Source of the DNA: JAHRAW01 sp963693025
GTDB lineage: Bacteria > Pseudomonadota > Gammaproteobacteria > Arenicellales > Poriferihabitantaceae
Length of the DNA: 64,000 bases
Reading direction: 5' to 3'
Assembly: GCA_963693025.1 (NCBI GenBank)
Contig: OY843749.1
Span: 1,364,001-1,428,000, forward strand
Position numbers and translations under genes: made by a program. Numbering within the stretch: the first letter of the stretch is position 1; each line of letters begins with the position of its first letter. Below are positions 35,731 to 45,551 of this stretch, piece after piece. The notes beneath the pieces are model-generated. The model was not told the DNA's origin, searched no databases, and was given only the letters and a program-made list of their open reading frames with translations.

Positions 35731-38700
35731 ATGCCAACCATCTACGACAACATCGACAAAGAGCTCCTGCAAGGTCTCAAGGACGCTCTGACCGCTTCGC
35801 ATTCCCGGCGCGCCGATATTTGCGTGGGTTATTTCAACCTGCGCGGCTGGAGATGTATCGCCGATGAGGTCGATGCGCTTCCGGGGCGGGAGGACATTCC
35901 GTGTTGCCGCTTGATTGTCGGCATGAGCATCGCGCCCGAGCACGCCGTGCGCAACTACTACAGCCAGACGCACGAGGAAACAACGAATATAAAAGTGGCT
36001 GAGCGCAGAAAGGAGTTTGCCGAATCGTTGGCGCGGCAACTGACTTATGGAATACCGACCGCGGCGGATGAGGCGGGCTTGCGCAAATTGGCCGCGCAAC
36101 TGCGAAATAAAAAAGTGGCGGTTAGTTTCTTCGGCGCGCATCCGTTGCACGCGAAACTCTACCTTGTCCACCGCGAAGACAAAATAAATCCGATCACCGG
36201 TTTTGTCGGCAGTAGCAACCTGACGCTGTCGGGCATGAAAAGGCAGGGAGAGTTGAGCGTCGATGTTGTGGACAAAGACGCCGCCGAAAAACTTGCCGAC
36301 TGGTTTGATGCGCGCTGGGAAGACCGCTGGTGTTTGGACGTCACCGATGAACTCGCGGATATCATCGAGCGCAGTTGGGCGGGCGGCCCGGTTGCGCCTT
36401 ACCACATCTATGTCAAAACCGCGTATGAACTTTCCAAAGAAGCAATCGAAGGCGCGCGTGATTTCAAGGTGCCGGGCGTCTTTGCCAAGACGATGCTGGA
36501 ATTCCAGAAGCAGGCGGTTTCGCTTGCCGCCCAACGCTTGCACCTGCACGGCGGCGTCATCGTCGGCGATGTGGTGGGGCTTGGCAAGACGCTGGTTGCG
36601 AGCGCCGTCGCAAAAACTTTTCAGGAAGACTGCGGTGATAATGTCTTGATTATCTGCCCGCCGAAACTGGAGGAAATGTGGAACGATTACCTGTACAGAT
36701 ACAACATCGCCGGAGAGACGCTTTCACTCGGCATGGCGCCGAAGTTGCATCAGATGCGACGCTACCGCTTCGTGGTCATAGACGAAAGCCACAATCTGCG
36801 CAACCGTGAGTCAAGACGTTATGCGAAAGTGCGCGATTACCTGCGTGAAAACGAATCGCGTGTCATGCTGTTGACAGCCACGCCGTATAACAAGCAATTC
36901 ACCGACATCGGCAGTCAGTTGCGCTTGTTCGTGGAGGCCGACAGCGATCTCGGAATCAGACCGGAGGACTACATTCGCTCCCTCGGCTCCGCCGGCGAGT
37001 TTAAGCGCAAACATCCGACCGCCCTGATTACATCGCTGGCGGCTTTTGAACATAGCAACGCCATGGATGACTGGCGTGAATTGATGCGCCTGTTCATGGT
37101 GCGCAGAACGCGTAGCCACATCAAAAAGAACTACGCGGAATACGATGCTGAGCGTCAACAGCACTTCTTGTCTTTCGATGACGATACGCGGTTCTATTTC
37201 CCACACCGAAAAGCCAAATGCGCCATGTTCGCTTTGAACGAAGGCGACGACCATGACCAGTATGCGCAGTTGTATTCGCCGCGTGTGGTCAACATCATCA
37301 ACGACCTCACCTTGCCGCGTTACGGCATCGGGCAATACCTGTTGCCCGAATACCAAAACGCCCCCCCCCCCAATTTCTCTCGGAATTAAGTAACGACAAG
37401 AAGAAAATCATAAAAAACCTGAGCCGCGCGGGAAGCCGTCTGATTGGCTTTGCCAGAGTCGGCTTATTCAAACGCTTGGAAAGTTCCGGCAATGCGTTTT
37501 TGCTTTCCATCAAAAGATACATCGTTCGCAATGCGGTCTATCTGAGCGCGCTGGAGCAAAACGGCGAGTTCCCGATAGGCGACATATTCAGTTCGCTTGT
37601 GGACGAGGCCGTGGAGGAAGACGAGCCCGATATCTTCGCCGTGGAGTGGGACGCGCAAGACGGGCTGGAGCGTTTTCTGGAAGCGGGAAGGAACATCTAC
37701 GCAAGGCTGTCTTCACCGACCGGGGATGCCAGGAAAAAATTTCAATGGATAGAAACCGGCTTGTTCGAGCGCTCCCTGGCGGATGATTTGCTGGCGGACT
37801 GCCGCGCCCTGCTGAAAATCCTGGAAATGGCGCCGCACTGGGACGCCGGCGCCGACCGCAAACTCGACGCCCTCGCCCGGCTGTGCCGGCAAACCCACCC
37901 CACGGAAAAACTGCTGATTTTCACGCAGTTCAAAGACACCGCCGACTATCTTTACCGGCAACTTGAAGAGCGCGGTATTGGCCCGATTGCCGAAGCGTTT
38001 GGCGGCATGGACGACATATCCACCTGCGTAAACCGGTTCAGCCCCGTTTCCAACAATACGCAAGCCGGGACGCTGGATGAATTGCGCGTGCTGATTACCA
38101 CTGACACGCTCAGCGAAGGGCAGAACCTTCAAGACGCGCATATCGTCGTCAATTTCGATTTGCCATGGGCAATCATTCGCCTCGTGCAACGCGCTGGCCG
38201 GGTGGACCGAATCGGGCAGAAGGCGCGGGAAATTTTATGCTATTGCTTCTTACCGGAAGATGGCATTGAAGACATCATCAATCTGCGCGCGCGTTTGCAG
38301 AACAGGATTCAAGAAAGCGCCGACCTCATCGGCTCGGATGAGATCTTTTTTGAAGACGATACCACCAACCTGCGGCAGGTCTATGAAGAAACCCTGATTC
38401 TGGAAGAGCAGGAAGACGAGACCGATTTGATTTCCCGCGCCTATGATATTTGGCGGCAGGCGGTCAAAGATGACCCCGCGCTTGAAAAGGAGGTACGACG
38501 GTTGCCCGATGTCGTGTATTCCGCCAAGCGCGCCAGCCATGAGCAAGGCGCGCTCGCCTATATCAAAACCGACAACAACCAGCACACTCTTGCGCAACTG
38601 AATGCGAGCGGCGAAGTGGTTTCACAGTCGCAATCAAAAATACTGGACATGCTCGCGTGTTCGCCGAACGAGCCGCTCGCGCAACCGGCGGACAATCATC

Positions 38701-39071
38701 ATCAACTGGTCGAGGCCGCCGTGCGCCATGTCAAGGAAGGGCGAGCCGACCTCGGCGGGCAACTGGGCGGAACAAACAGCCCCCGGCACCGCGTATACAG
38801 CAAATTGAAACTTTATCTGGAACAACAGTCCGGAACGGTTTTTGATTCCGCCGACTTGAAGCGGGCGGTCGACCAGATTTATTACCACCCGCTCAAAGAA
38901 ACCGCCCGCGACCGGCTTGGCCGCCAGTTGCGCGCAGGCATTACCGAGGATGAGTTGGCGGACATGGTGAAAGGTTTGTATGCCGACAACGACCTTTGCG
39001 CCATACCCAAAGCCAACGCGAATCAATCGCCCGAACCGCACATTATCTGCTCGATGGGTTTGGTCAAATGA
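35731..39071 (+). pseudogene. PLD-nuclease/SNF2-type helicase, frameshifted at a poly-C tract
   Basis: Two frames (35731-37389 and about 37371-39071) together make one protein of about 1113 residues. Residues 1-200 form a phospholipase D-like nuclease domain with HAKLYLV (His139-x-Lys) and GSSNLT. A superfamily 2 helicase follows: Walker A GLGKT (about 282), DESHN (about 350), LLTATPYN, and after the break KRLESSGNAFLLSIKR, LIFTQFKDTADYLYR and QRAGRVDRIGQ. The break is an 11-base C run (37361-37371); 9 or 12 C would restore the frame. The stop overlaps the methyltransferase start (ATGA), so the two are coupled. Helicases with PLD domains beside adenine methyltransferases are typical of restriction-like defence loci. 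Phase variation or assembly error are both possible. Confidence 0.85.
37361..37371 (+). repeat. 11-base homopolymeric C tract in the defence helicase gene
   Basis: An uninterrupted run of 11 C where the helicase reading frame breaks. Downstream of it the correct frame resumes immediately (FLSELSNDKKKIIKNL), showing that only the tract length is at fault. Confidence 0.95.
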
Positions 39072-42000
39072 GCAATCGTATCGCCCAGACAGAACTGGAT
39101 TCGCTCATTCGTGAGCGGCGTTTCCGCGAGTTGTTTATACAACTGGGCTGGGACTTGGAAGGGTTGCCGTCCTCGCCGTTGGTTTTGTCGCTACCGCAAG
39201 GCGAATTCACCATAGACCGAGTCGCCGAAAAGCGCGGCTTCGCCGTTTGTGTCTGCGACGCCAGCGCGCGGTATCCGGCAAGCAAAAGCGAGCAGCGACA
39301 ACTGGTCAAACAACTCTCGAAACATCACTACGAGCATCTGCTCATCATCTGCGGGCACGAAAAGCAGTGCTGGACGGTGGCCATTCGCCCGCAAAACCGC
39401 CCGATGCGCACCGTTGAGGTTGAATGGCACGAACAGCAGGACACGCAAGTAATCGTGGAGAAATTGAGCGGCATATTTTTTGATATTTCCGAAGAAGAAA
39501 GCACCGCGCTTACCGATGTGGTGGACAAGGTTCGTAGTGCGTTTATGCAGGATGCCGAAAAGGTGACCAAAAGTTTTTACAACAAATTCCAGAACGAACT
39601 ATCGGCATTTTCGGAATTTATCGAGGGCATCGACGCGCGGGTGACCAAAGAGTGGTATGCCGCGCTGATGCTCAACCGCCTGATGTTTATCTACTTCATT
39701 CAGAAAAAGGGATTTCTTGACGATGATAGAAACTACCTTGAAAACCGCCTCGAAAAAACTCGTGAACAGTTTGGAAAGGATGCATTTAACGAGCGGTTTT
39801 ACCGCCACTTCCTTCGCCGCCTGTTTTCCGAAGGGCTTGGAACGCCGGTAAAAAAGCGCGACCCGGCGCTATGGGATTTACTTGGAGAGGTGCCGTATTT
39901 GAACGGCGGTCTTTTTGATGTCCACGAAATAGAGAAAGAAAATAAAGACATTAAAATTCCCGACGAGGCGTTTGAAAAACTGTTTGCATTTTTCGGCCAA
40001 TACAACTGGCATCTGGACACCCGCCCGGTTGCCAGCGGCAAGGACATCAACCCCGATGTCATCGGCTACATCTTCGAGAAATATATCAACAACCGCGCCG
40101 ACATGGGCGCGTATTACACGCAGGAGGACATCACCGGCTATATCGCGCGCAACACCATCATCCCGTTTCTGTTGCATCGCGCCAAAGAGAAGTGCAAAAA
40201 CGCCTTCGACCCGCAAAGCGGCATCTGGCGGTTTTTGCGGGAAAACCCCGATGACTACATTTACGACGCCGTTAAGCAGGGTTGCGACCTTGCCGACTCG
40301 GAAATTCCAGGAAACATCAAGAAAGGCATCGACACAAAAGCCCCGAACTTGCTCAAGCGGCGCAAAGACTGGAACACCGCCACGGAAGAACGGTTTGCGT
40401 TGCCGACCGAGATATGGCGCGAAACCATTGCGCGGCGACAGCGTTATTTTGCGTTGAAACAAAAAATCAAGAACGGCGAAGTTTGCGAGATAGACGATTT
40501 AATCACCTATAACCTCGACATTGAGCGTTTCGCATCGGACGCGCTACGGCATTACGAAGGCTCGGATTTTATCGCCGCTTTCTATGAAGCCATCGCCGGC
40601 ACGGCAGGTTACGAGCTCAAATCAAATCAGCGGAGCAAACGTGGTATCACGGTACTCGACCCTGCCTGCGGCTCGGGTGCGTTTTTGTTCGCGGCGTTGA
40701 ACATTCTTGAACCGCTGTATGAATGCTGCATCGAGCGGATGCGTGATTTTGTCGGAGAAGACAAGCGATTGCGGAAACAAGGCGTGCGGAAAGGCCCGAA
40801 AAAGCACCCGCGATTCCACCAGGTTTCGGAGGACATCAAGAGTCATCAGAACGAAAAATACTGGATTTACAAAACCATCATCCTCAACAATCTGTATGGC
40901 GTGGATTTAATGAAAGAAGCGGCGGAGATCGCCAAACTGCGCCTGTTTCTCAAACTGGCGGCGGTGGCGGAACATGACCCACGCAAAGACAACCTCGGCC
41001 TGGAGCCGTTGCCGGACATCGACTTCAACATCCGTGCCGGCAACTCGTTGGTGGGGTTTGCGAGCATGGCGCAATTTGAACAAGCAGTTGCCATCGACCC
41101 TCAAACGGGGCAAGAAAGAATGGCGTTGGATGAAGGTTTGATTCAAGAAATCCGCGAGCAAGCGGCCCTTGTTCAAAAAGCCAACGAAAGATTCCGGCAA
41201 GCGCAGGACAGCGGTGGCGATAGTTACCGCCAAGCGAAAGATGAGTTGAGTGTAAAACTGGGGGAGTTGAATGAAGAGATGAACCACTATCTTGCCGAGC
41301 AATACGGCAAGCAAAAAAAGAAAGATTACCGGCAATGGCTGGCGTCCCACCAACCGTTTCATTGGTTGACGGATTTTTACGGGATTATTGAGGAGGACGG
41401 CGGGTTTGATGTGGTGATTGGGAATCCGCCTTATGTGGAGTATAGCAAAGCGCGGAAAATTTACACATTAATAAACTATAAAACCGAATCGTGCGGGAAC
41501 ATTTATTCGCATTTTATTGAGCAAGGCCTAAATTTTATACGTCAACATAGCAGAATTGGACTAATTATTCCATTGCCTTCTGTGAATACTCGCAGAATGA
41601 AAAAACTCCAAGAAATTATTAGTCCTAAATTTAACGATATTAATAGAACAGTTTGGTTCTCTTTCTTTGATGAAAGACCAAGCAGTCTTTTTGGTGATGT
41701 AGATCAAAGGTTGGCTGTATTCTTGGCTAGTGGATATGAAAAGCCTGCAATCTTGTTTACCACAGGAATTCGGCGATGGGTAAGCAGAGCAAGAAATTCC
41801 TTGTTTCCTTGCATAAATTATTCCATTCACACATCAGAAATGATGAGCAACACTGATTCGGTGATGAAAATAAATGAATCTATGATAGAAAGAGATATTT
41901 TAAAGAAATTCTACATTAATTCGCCAATTTACAATTTTAAATCTACAGACAAGACGAAAGAAGCGATATACTATAGAACAGCTGGGGGTAGGTATTGGAA

Positions 42001-42445
42001 AATTATTTTGGATAGACCATTTAAAACAAACAACGCAAGTGAAAAAAAATGTTTTTTCCATACGGTTACAGGATCTTCAGTTGTTTCGCTACTAAGCAGC
42101 TCTCTTTTTTGGTGGTATTATTCAGTCCATTTTGATATGTTTAATCTCAAAGATTATATGATTTTAGGTTTTCGTTTCAGCGGTTTTGATGAAACTACAT
42201 TAGCAAAAATAAATAAATTAGGTCGAGAGTATCTGATTTCGATACAGAAAAATGCAGAAATAAAAATGATAAATTCTAAGACTAAAGGAGTGGTTAAGCA
42301 GAAATTGTTTCAAATAAACAAATCCAAGACTATAATAGATAAAATAGATACTGTTCTAGCCAAACATTATGGGCTGAATGAGAAAGAACTAGACTACATT
42401 ATCAACTACGACATCAAATACCGGATGGGTTTAAGCAATGAATGA
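39068..42445 (+). CDS. Eco57I-class DNA adenine methyltransferase / restriction enzyme
   Basis: A 1125-residue protein. SAM motif I is TVLDPACGSGAFLF (about residue 527) and the catalytic motif IV is NPPY (about 786), the N6-adenine type. The first 300 residues are a helical N-terminal region of the kind seen in large type IIG/BREX-like methyltransferases; a nuclease active site was not identified with certainty. The part after about 41450 (residues 790-1125), corresponding to the target recognition region, is sharply AT-rich compared with the GC-rich first two thirds. The start at 39068 overlaps the helicase stop. It probably marks self DNA and, with the helicase, restricts invaders. Confidence 0.88.
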   Translation: MSNRIAQTELDSLIRERRFRELFIQLGWDLEGLPSSPLVLSLPQGEFTIDRVAEKRGFAVCVCDASARYPASKSEQRQLVKQLSKHHYEHLLIICGHEKQCWTVAIRPQNRPMRTVEVEWHEQQDTQVIVEKLSGIFFDISEEESTALTDVVDKVRSAFMQDAEKVTKSFYNKFQNELSAFSEFIEGIDARVTKEWYAALMLNRLMFIYFIQKKGFLDDDRNYLENRLEKTREQFGKDAFNERFYRHFLRRLFSEGLGTPVKKRDPALWDLLGEVPYLNGGLFDVHEIEKENKDIKIPDEAFEKLFAFFGQYNWHLDTRPVASGKDINPDVIGYIFEKYINNRADMGAYYTQEDITGYIARNTIIPFLLHRAKEKCKNAFDPQSGIWRFLRENPDDYIYDAVKQGCDLADSEIPGNIKKGIDTKAPNLLKRRKDWNTATEERFALPTEIWRETIARRQRYFALKQKIKNGEVCEIDDLITYNLDIERFASDALRHYEGSDFIAAFYEAIAGTAGYELKSNQRSKRGITVLDPACGSGAFLFAALNILEPLYECCIERMRDFVGEDKRLRKQGVRKGPKKHPRFHQVSEDIKSHQNEKYWIYKTIILNNLYGVDLMKEAAEIAKLRLFLKLAAVAEHDPRKDNLGLEPLPDIDFNIRAGNSLVGFASMAQFEQAVAIDPQTGQERMALDEGLIQEIREQAALVQKANERFRQAQDSGGDSYRQAKDELSVKLGELNEEMNHYLAEQYGKQKKKDYRQWLASHQPFHWLTDFYGIIEEDGGFDVVIGNPPYVEYSKARKIYTLINYKTESCGNIYSHFIEQGLNFIRQHSRIGLIIPLPSVNTRRMKKLQEIISPKFNDINRTVWFSFFDERPSSLFGDVDQRLAVFLASGYEKPAILFTTGIRRWVSRARNSLFPCINYSIHTSEMMSNTDSVMKINESMIERDILKKFYINSPIYNFKSTDKTKEAIYYRTAGGRYWKIILDRPFKTNNASEKKCFFHTVTGSSVVSLLSSSLFWWYYSVHFDMFNLKDYMILGFRFSGFDETTLAKINKLGREYLISIQKNAEIKMINSKTKGVVKQKLFQINKSKTIIDKIDTVLAKHYGLNEKELDYIINYDIKYRMGLSNE

Positions 42446-43307
42446 AAAATATGAATCATTTTCCGAGAGGGAGAGAATAGTTCCGAAGCAGATGTATCGG
42501 TACGATCTGGAAAATCAGGGAGCGAGGAACGCCATTTATAATCAAATTTACAATTTTTTGAATTTCAATGAGGAACCTTTTGATTATGACTGGCCGAGAC
42601 CTGGGAATGCCGCATGGGACTGTGTATATCGGGACCATTTTTGGGGTGAATTTTGCTTAGAGCCTATCGATGAGTACCAAGGAAGAGACTTCGTTAGGAA
42701 AATGCTGGTCGATGATGATCCGTGGTATAGAGTTTTCGAGTTTATTGAGTACATACTTTCCAAGTGTGGCGGGGGTTATGAATGGGGCGAGCTAAATGCC
42801 ATCTACAATAAACAAAGAGCGGAGTCTCTAACTTACTCAATTAACGAGGCTATGGAGAAAACAAGGGTTGGATACAAAATTGTCGATAATCAATTTGTTC
42901 CACGATTTTCAGAAATAGAACAACAAGAAGTCGATAAAGCCAGCAACACAAAATTTAATTCGGCTAATAAGCACTTGCTGAAATCTCAAAAATTTTTAGG
43001 CGATTATAAAAACCCTGATGACAAAAACAGCATCAAGGAATCCATCAGTGCGGTGGAATCGATTGCAAGAGAAGTCACCGGTAATAAAAAAGCAACCCTT
43101 GGCCAACTTACACGGAATCTCAATTTTCACCCTGCTTTTGCAAGCGGCTTGAATCAACTTTACGGTTTCACAAGTGATGCCGATAGCGTCCGGCACGGTG
43201 GCACCTCTGACAAACACTTTGAAATAAACCAGGCCACCGCGCGATTTATGCTGGTTATCTGCTCTGCTTTTGTGAACTACATCATCTCCCAAAACCCAAA
43301 AATATAG
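42438..43307 (+). CDS. AbiJ-like abortive infection protein
   Basis: A 289-residue soluble protein. The N-terminal part (MNEKYESFSERE ... IYNFLN, then EPIDEYQG) resembles an AbiJ N-terminal (NTD4-type) domain. The C-terminal part, with KESISAVESIAREVTGNKKA and the motif DSVRHGG, resembles the HEPN-like C-terminal domain found in many Abi proteins, whose Arg/His residues can act in RNA cleavage. It overlaps the methyltransferase by 8 bases and shares its AT-rich composition, so both were probably acquired together. It would be the effector arm, causing growth arrest when restriction fails; this is inference. Confidence 0.7.
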   Translation: MNEKYESFSERERIVPKQMYRYDLENQGARNAIYNQIYNFLNFNEEPFDYDWPRPGNAAWDCVYRDHFWGEFCLEPIDEYQGRDFVRKMLVDDDPWYRVFEFIEYILSKCGGGYEWGELNAIYNKQRAESLTYSINEAMEKTRVGYKIVDNQFVPRFSEIEQQEVDKASNTKFNSANKHLLKSQKFLGDYKNPDDKNSIKESISAVESIAREVTGNKKATLGQLTRNLNFHPAFASGLNQLYGFTSDADSVRHGGTSDKHFEINQATARFMLVICSAFVNYIISQNPKI

Positions 43308-43354
43308 AACTGACAACACAAATTCTTTAACGAATTCTCTTGTGGAGAACAAAA

Positions 43355-43627
43355 ATGCCAACCGACAGAGACACCTACAAATACTATTTCAAGAAAGGCA
43401 GCAAAATTGTCCATGCGGGAATCACCTATGACCTTGACCGTCGCGAGGCCGAGCACAAAAAAAAGCACGGCTGGGGCAAAGGGCATATCAAGCAGGTAGG
43501 TTTCCGCACTACACGCGATGCCGCCCTCGAATGGGAGCGCGAACAAGGCAAACAAGGCAGATCGGTGCGAGAGAAAGCGCTTGAAAGTGCCCCGGCGCAT
43601 ACGCCTCTCGGTATTCCCACAGGTTAG
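43355..43627 (+). CDS. Small GIY-YIG nuclease-like protein
   Basis: A 90-residue protein with the GIY-YIG arrangement: YKYYFKKGSKIVHAGITYDL, then RREAEHKKKHG and a downstream EWEREQGKQG that can supply the metal-binding Glu. The central GIT replaces the usual YIG. The domain is single and complete in length. The ATG at 43355 is preferred to one 5 codons earlier because of a GGAG site. It follows the AbiJ-like gene by 47 bases and converges on the ATPase gene. GC content rises again here. Confidence 0.7.
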   Translation: MPTDRDTYKYYFKKGSKIVHAGITYDLDRREAEHKKKHGWGKGHIKQVGFRTTRDAALEWEREQGKQGRSVREKALESAPAHTPLGIPTG

Positions 43628-43654
43628 CCGAAAGCCGCTTTACCCAATCAGCAA

Positions 43655-44875
43655 TTACGTATTCCTGCCATGTCCCCCATTGGTGGCAGTTGATGTCTCC
43701 AGGAAAAAATACAGCCTGTGCAGGTAAGTCGCGAATCGATAAACACCACGTCGGCCATCTCCTACTGACACAATCGCACCCAACTTGCGCATACGATTCA
43801 GGAAGTTATCTAATTTTTTCTTTTCATCGGCAGTGAGTGGCAAATCACGCAGTTGCGCTTTGGAGAATTCAATATCAAGAAAGTGCGTGCCTTGCGTGAT
43901 TTTCCCCAAAATGGAACGGTAATGTTCGCTCTGCAACGCCTGAATTACGTTGTGTTTTAGAAAGCGACCACCGATGCGCTTGGCCGCCGAGTTTACGCCC
44001 GAAGTCACATCCATATCAGTGATTTTTTTATTCTCTAAAACCTCCCAGATGGCGTGGCCGAGCTCGTGGGCTATGATGGGTAGTCCGCCTGAATACTCGG
44101 AAAGTTCTTCAAGCTTATCTTGCTCGACCACACAGCTGCCCTTTGCGAAAGAGCTTTTGAAAAAAACCATACTTTCCTCCGGCGTCCACGGCTGAATATC
44201 AATCAGAGGTCGAAAAATCCTTATCACCGAGGGGTTTATTTTTTCCATTTGCCGGCGGCGCTCCTCCAGTCCGGCGAAAATCAAGCAGACGCGATTGTCC
44301 CTTCTACTCGTCGCCTCACTGTCCACCATGCTTTTGAGCCAATGGGCGAAATCAGGGTTGTCCGCCAAGCCGTTGATGTCATCAAAAATCAACACCATGA
44401 CCTTCCGGTCCTTGGCCGCATTTTTAAGGATGTGGCCAAGCGAATCGGAAAAACTGCTTGCCGTAGCGGACAACTCGTCTTGAGTGGCTTTTAGCTTAAT
44501 TTCCGTACCGAATAGACCCACTTGTTCAACACGCTCTTCGAACGCGCTCCAAAGCCCTGCTCCCCAGGTTTTTCCTTCGTTGTCTTTGAGAAGTTGCAGG
44601 TGGGTTTCTCTCACCAACCCTTCCAAATCCTTAACACCCCCAAGATGCACGTGGGCGACAACGGCCTTTTCATCGCGCTGTGCCAGATAACCAATAAACG
44701 AAGCGAGTGAGCTTTTGCCCATTCCCCGCTCACCCGAAATCCAGCCGACTTGAAGCCCTTTTTTTCGCGCCATGCGAACCATCGTGAGCAACTCTTCAAC
44801 CTGCTTCCTACGCCCGGTGAAAAACTCTGCGCTGACCGGTTGACCGGGAGTGAAAGGACTGCTGTCTGGATTCAT
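43655..44875 (-). CDS. AAA-type ATPase of the defence island
   Basis: A 406-residue ATPase with Walker A GERGMGKSS and Walker B VLIFDDINGL, then a winged-helix-like C-terminal part (RDLPLTADEKKKLDNFLNRM). It resembles the single-protein archaeal-type/ORC-like ATPases that occur in phage-defence regions and could sense nucleic acid or remodel a partner. The frame is open to 44956; the ATG at 44875 is chosen for MNPDSSPFTPGQPVS, a natural N-terminus after which the domain begins. It faces the GIY-YIG gene and diverges from the DprA-like gene. Confidence 0.75.
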   Translation of the reverse strand: MNPDSSPFTPGQPVSAEFFTGRRKQVEELLTMVRMARKKGLQVGWISGERGMGKSSLASFIGYLAQRDEKAVVAHVHLGGVKDLEGLVRETHLQLLKDNEGKTWGAGLWSAFEERVEQVGLFGTEIKLKATQDELSATASSFSDSLGHILKNAAKDRKVMVLIFDDINGLADNPDFAHWLKSMVDSEATSRRDNRVCLIFAGLEERRRQMEKINPSVIRIFRPLIDIQPWTPEESMVFFKSSFAKGSCVVEQDKLEELSEYSGGLPIIAHELGHAIWEVLENKKITDMDVTSGVNSAAKRIGGRFLKHNVIQALQSEHYRSILGKITQGTHFLDIEFSKAQLRDLPLTADEKKKLDNFLNRMRKLGAIVSVGDGRRGVYRFATYLHRLYFFLETSTATNGGHGRNT

Positions 44876-44941
44876 GGTCTGACCTCGTGTGTCAACAAAG
44901 TGTAGCAGATGCAACGATATCGTGGCACACTTGCAACAATA

Positions 44942-45442
44942 ATGGCTTTGTTGCAAATCCCGCCCTGGACCGGCGCCGTTGCCACCCTCGGCAACACCGA
45001 AATTATCGCCCGCCCCAAAACCGCCTTCCTATGCTCGCGCGATTATCCGGCGGCGGCGGTTTTGCGTATTTATGATTGGGCGAAGGAGATGCGCGAAAAC
45101 GGGGAATGCGTGATTTCCGGGTTTCATTCCGCACTTGAGCGTGATGTGTTGGACATTTTGATTGCGGGGGAGCAGCCGCTCATCCTTGCCGCCGCGCGTG
45201 GTTTGCCGAAGCGCCACTCTGCGGCCATGCGTTGCGCGTTGCAACAAGAACGCCTTTTGATTGCAAGCCCCTTTCCCGCATCGGTCACGCGCATCACCGC
45301 CGAAACCGCCCGCCAACGCAACGCCTTCATGCTCACGGTCGCCGACCGCATCGTCATCGGCCACGCAACAAAAGACGGCGGCCTCGCGCAAACTCTGCGG
45401 GATTTTTCTGCGGACAAAGAAATTATCCGCTTGGTGGATTAG
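44942..45442 (+). CDS. DprA/Smf-like Rossmann-fold protein
   Basis: A 166-residue protein covering a Rossmann domain related to DprA/Smf: LGNTEIIARPKTAFLCS, VISGFHSALERDVLDIL and TVADRIVIGHATKDGGLA. The full DprA has an extra N-terminal SAM-like domain and a C-terminal winged helix; both are absent, as in short DprA relatives found in defence islands. DprA itself loads RecA on single-stranded DNA in transformation. A longer start at 44909 is possible. It diverges from the ATPase gene across a 66-base gap. Confidence 0.72.
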   Translation: MALLQIPPWTGAVATLGNTEIIARPKTAFLCSRDYPAAAVLRIYDWAKEMRENGECVISGFHSALERDVLDILIAGEQPLILAAARGLPKRHSAAMRCALQQERLLIASPFPASVTRITAETARQRNAFMLTVADRIVIGHATKDGGLAQTLRDFSADKEIIRLVD

Positions 45443-45551
45443 CCGCCAACCGAAAGACAGCCGGCGCACTGGGCGCGTGTGGAAGTGGTATAGAATGCCG
45501 GGTGTCCGGCGTAAATCAGTCACGCAACAACCCACCCGCAACCCAAACACA

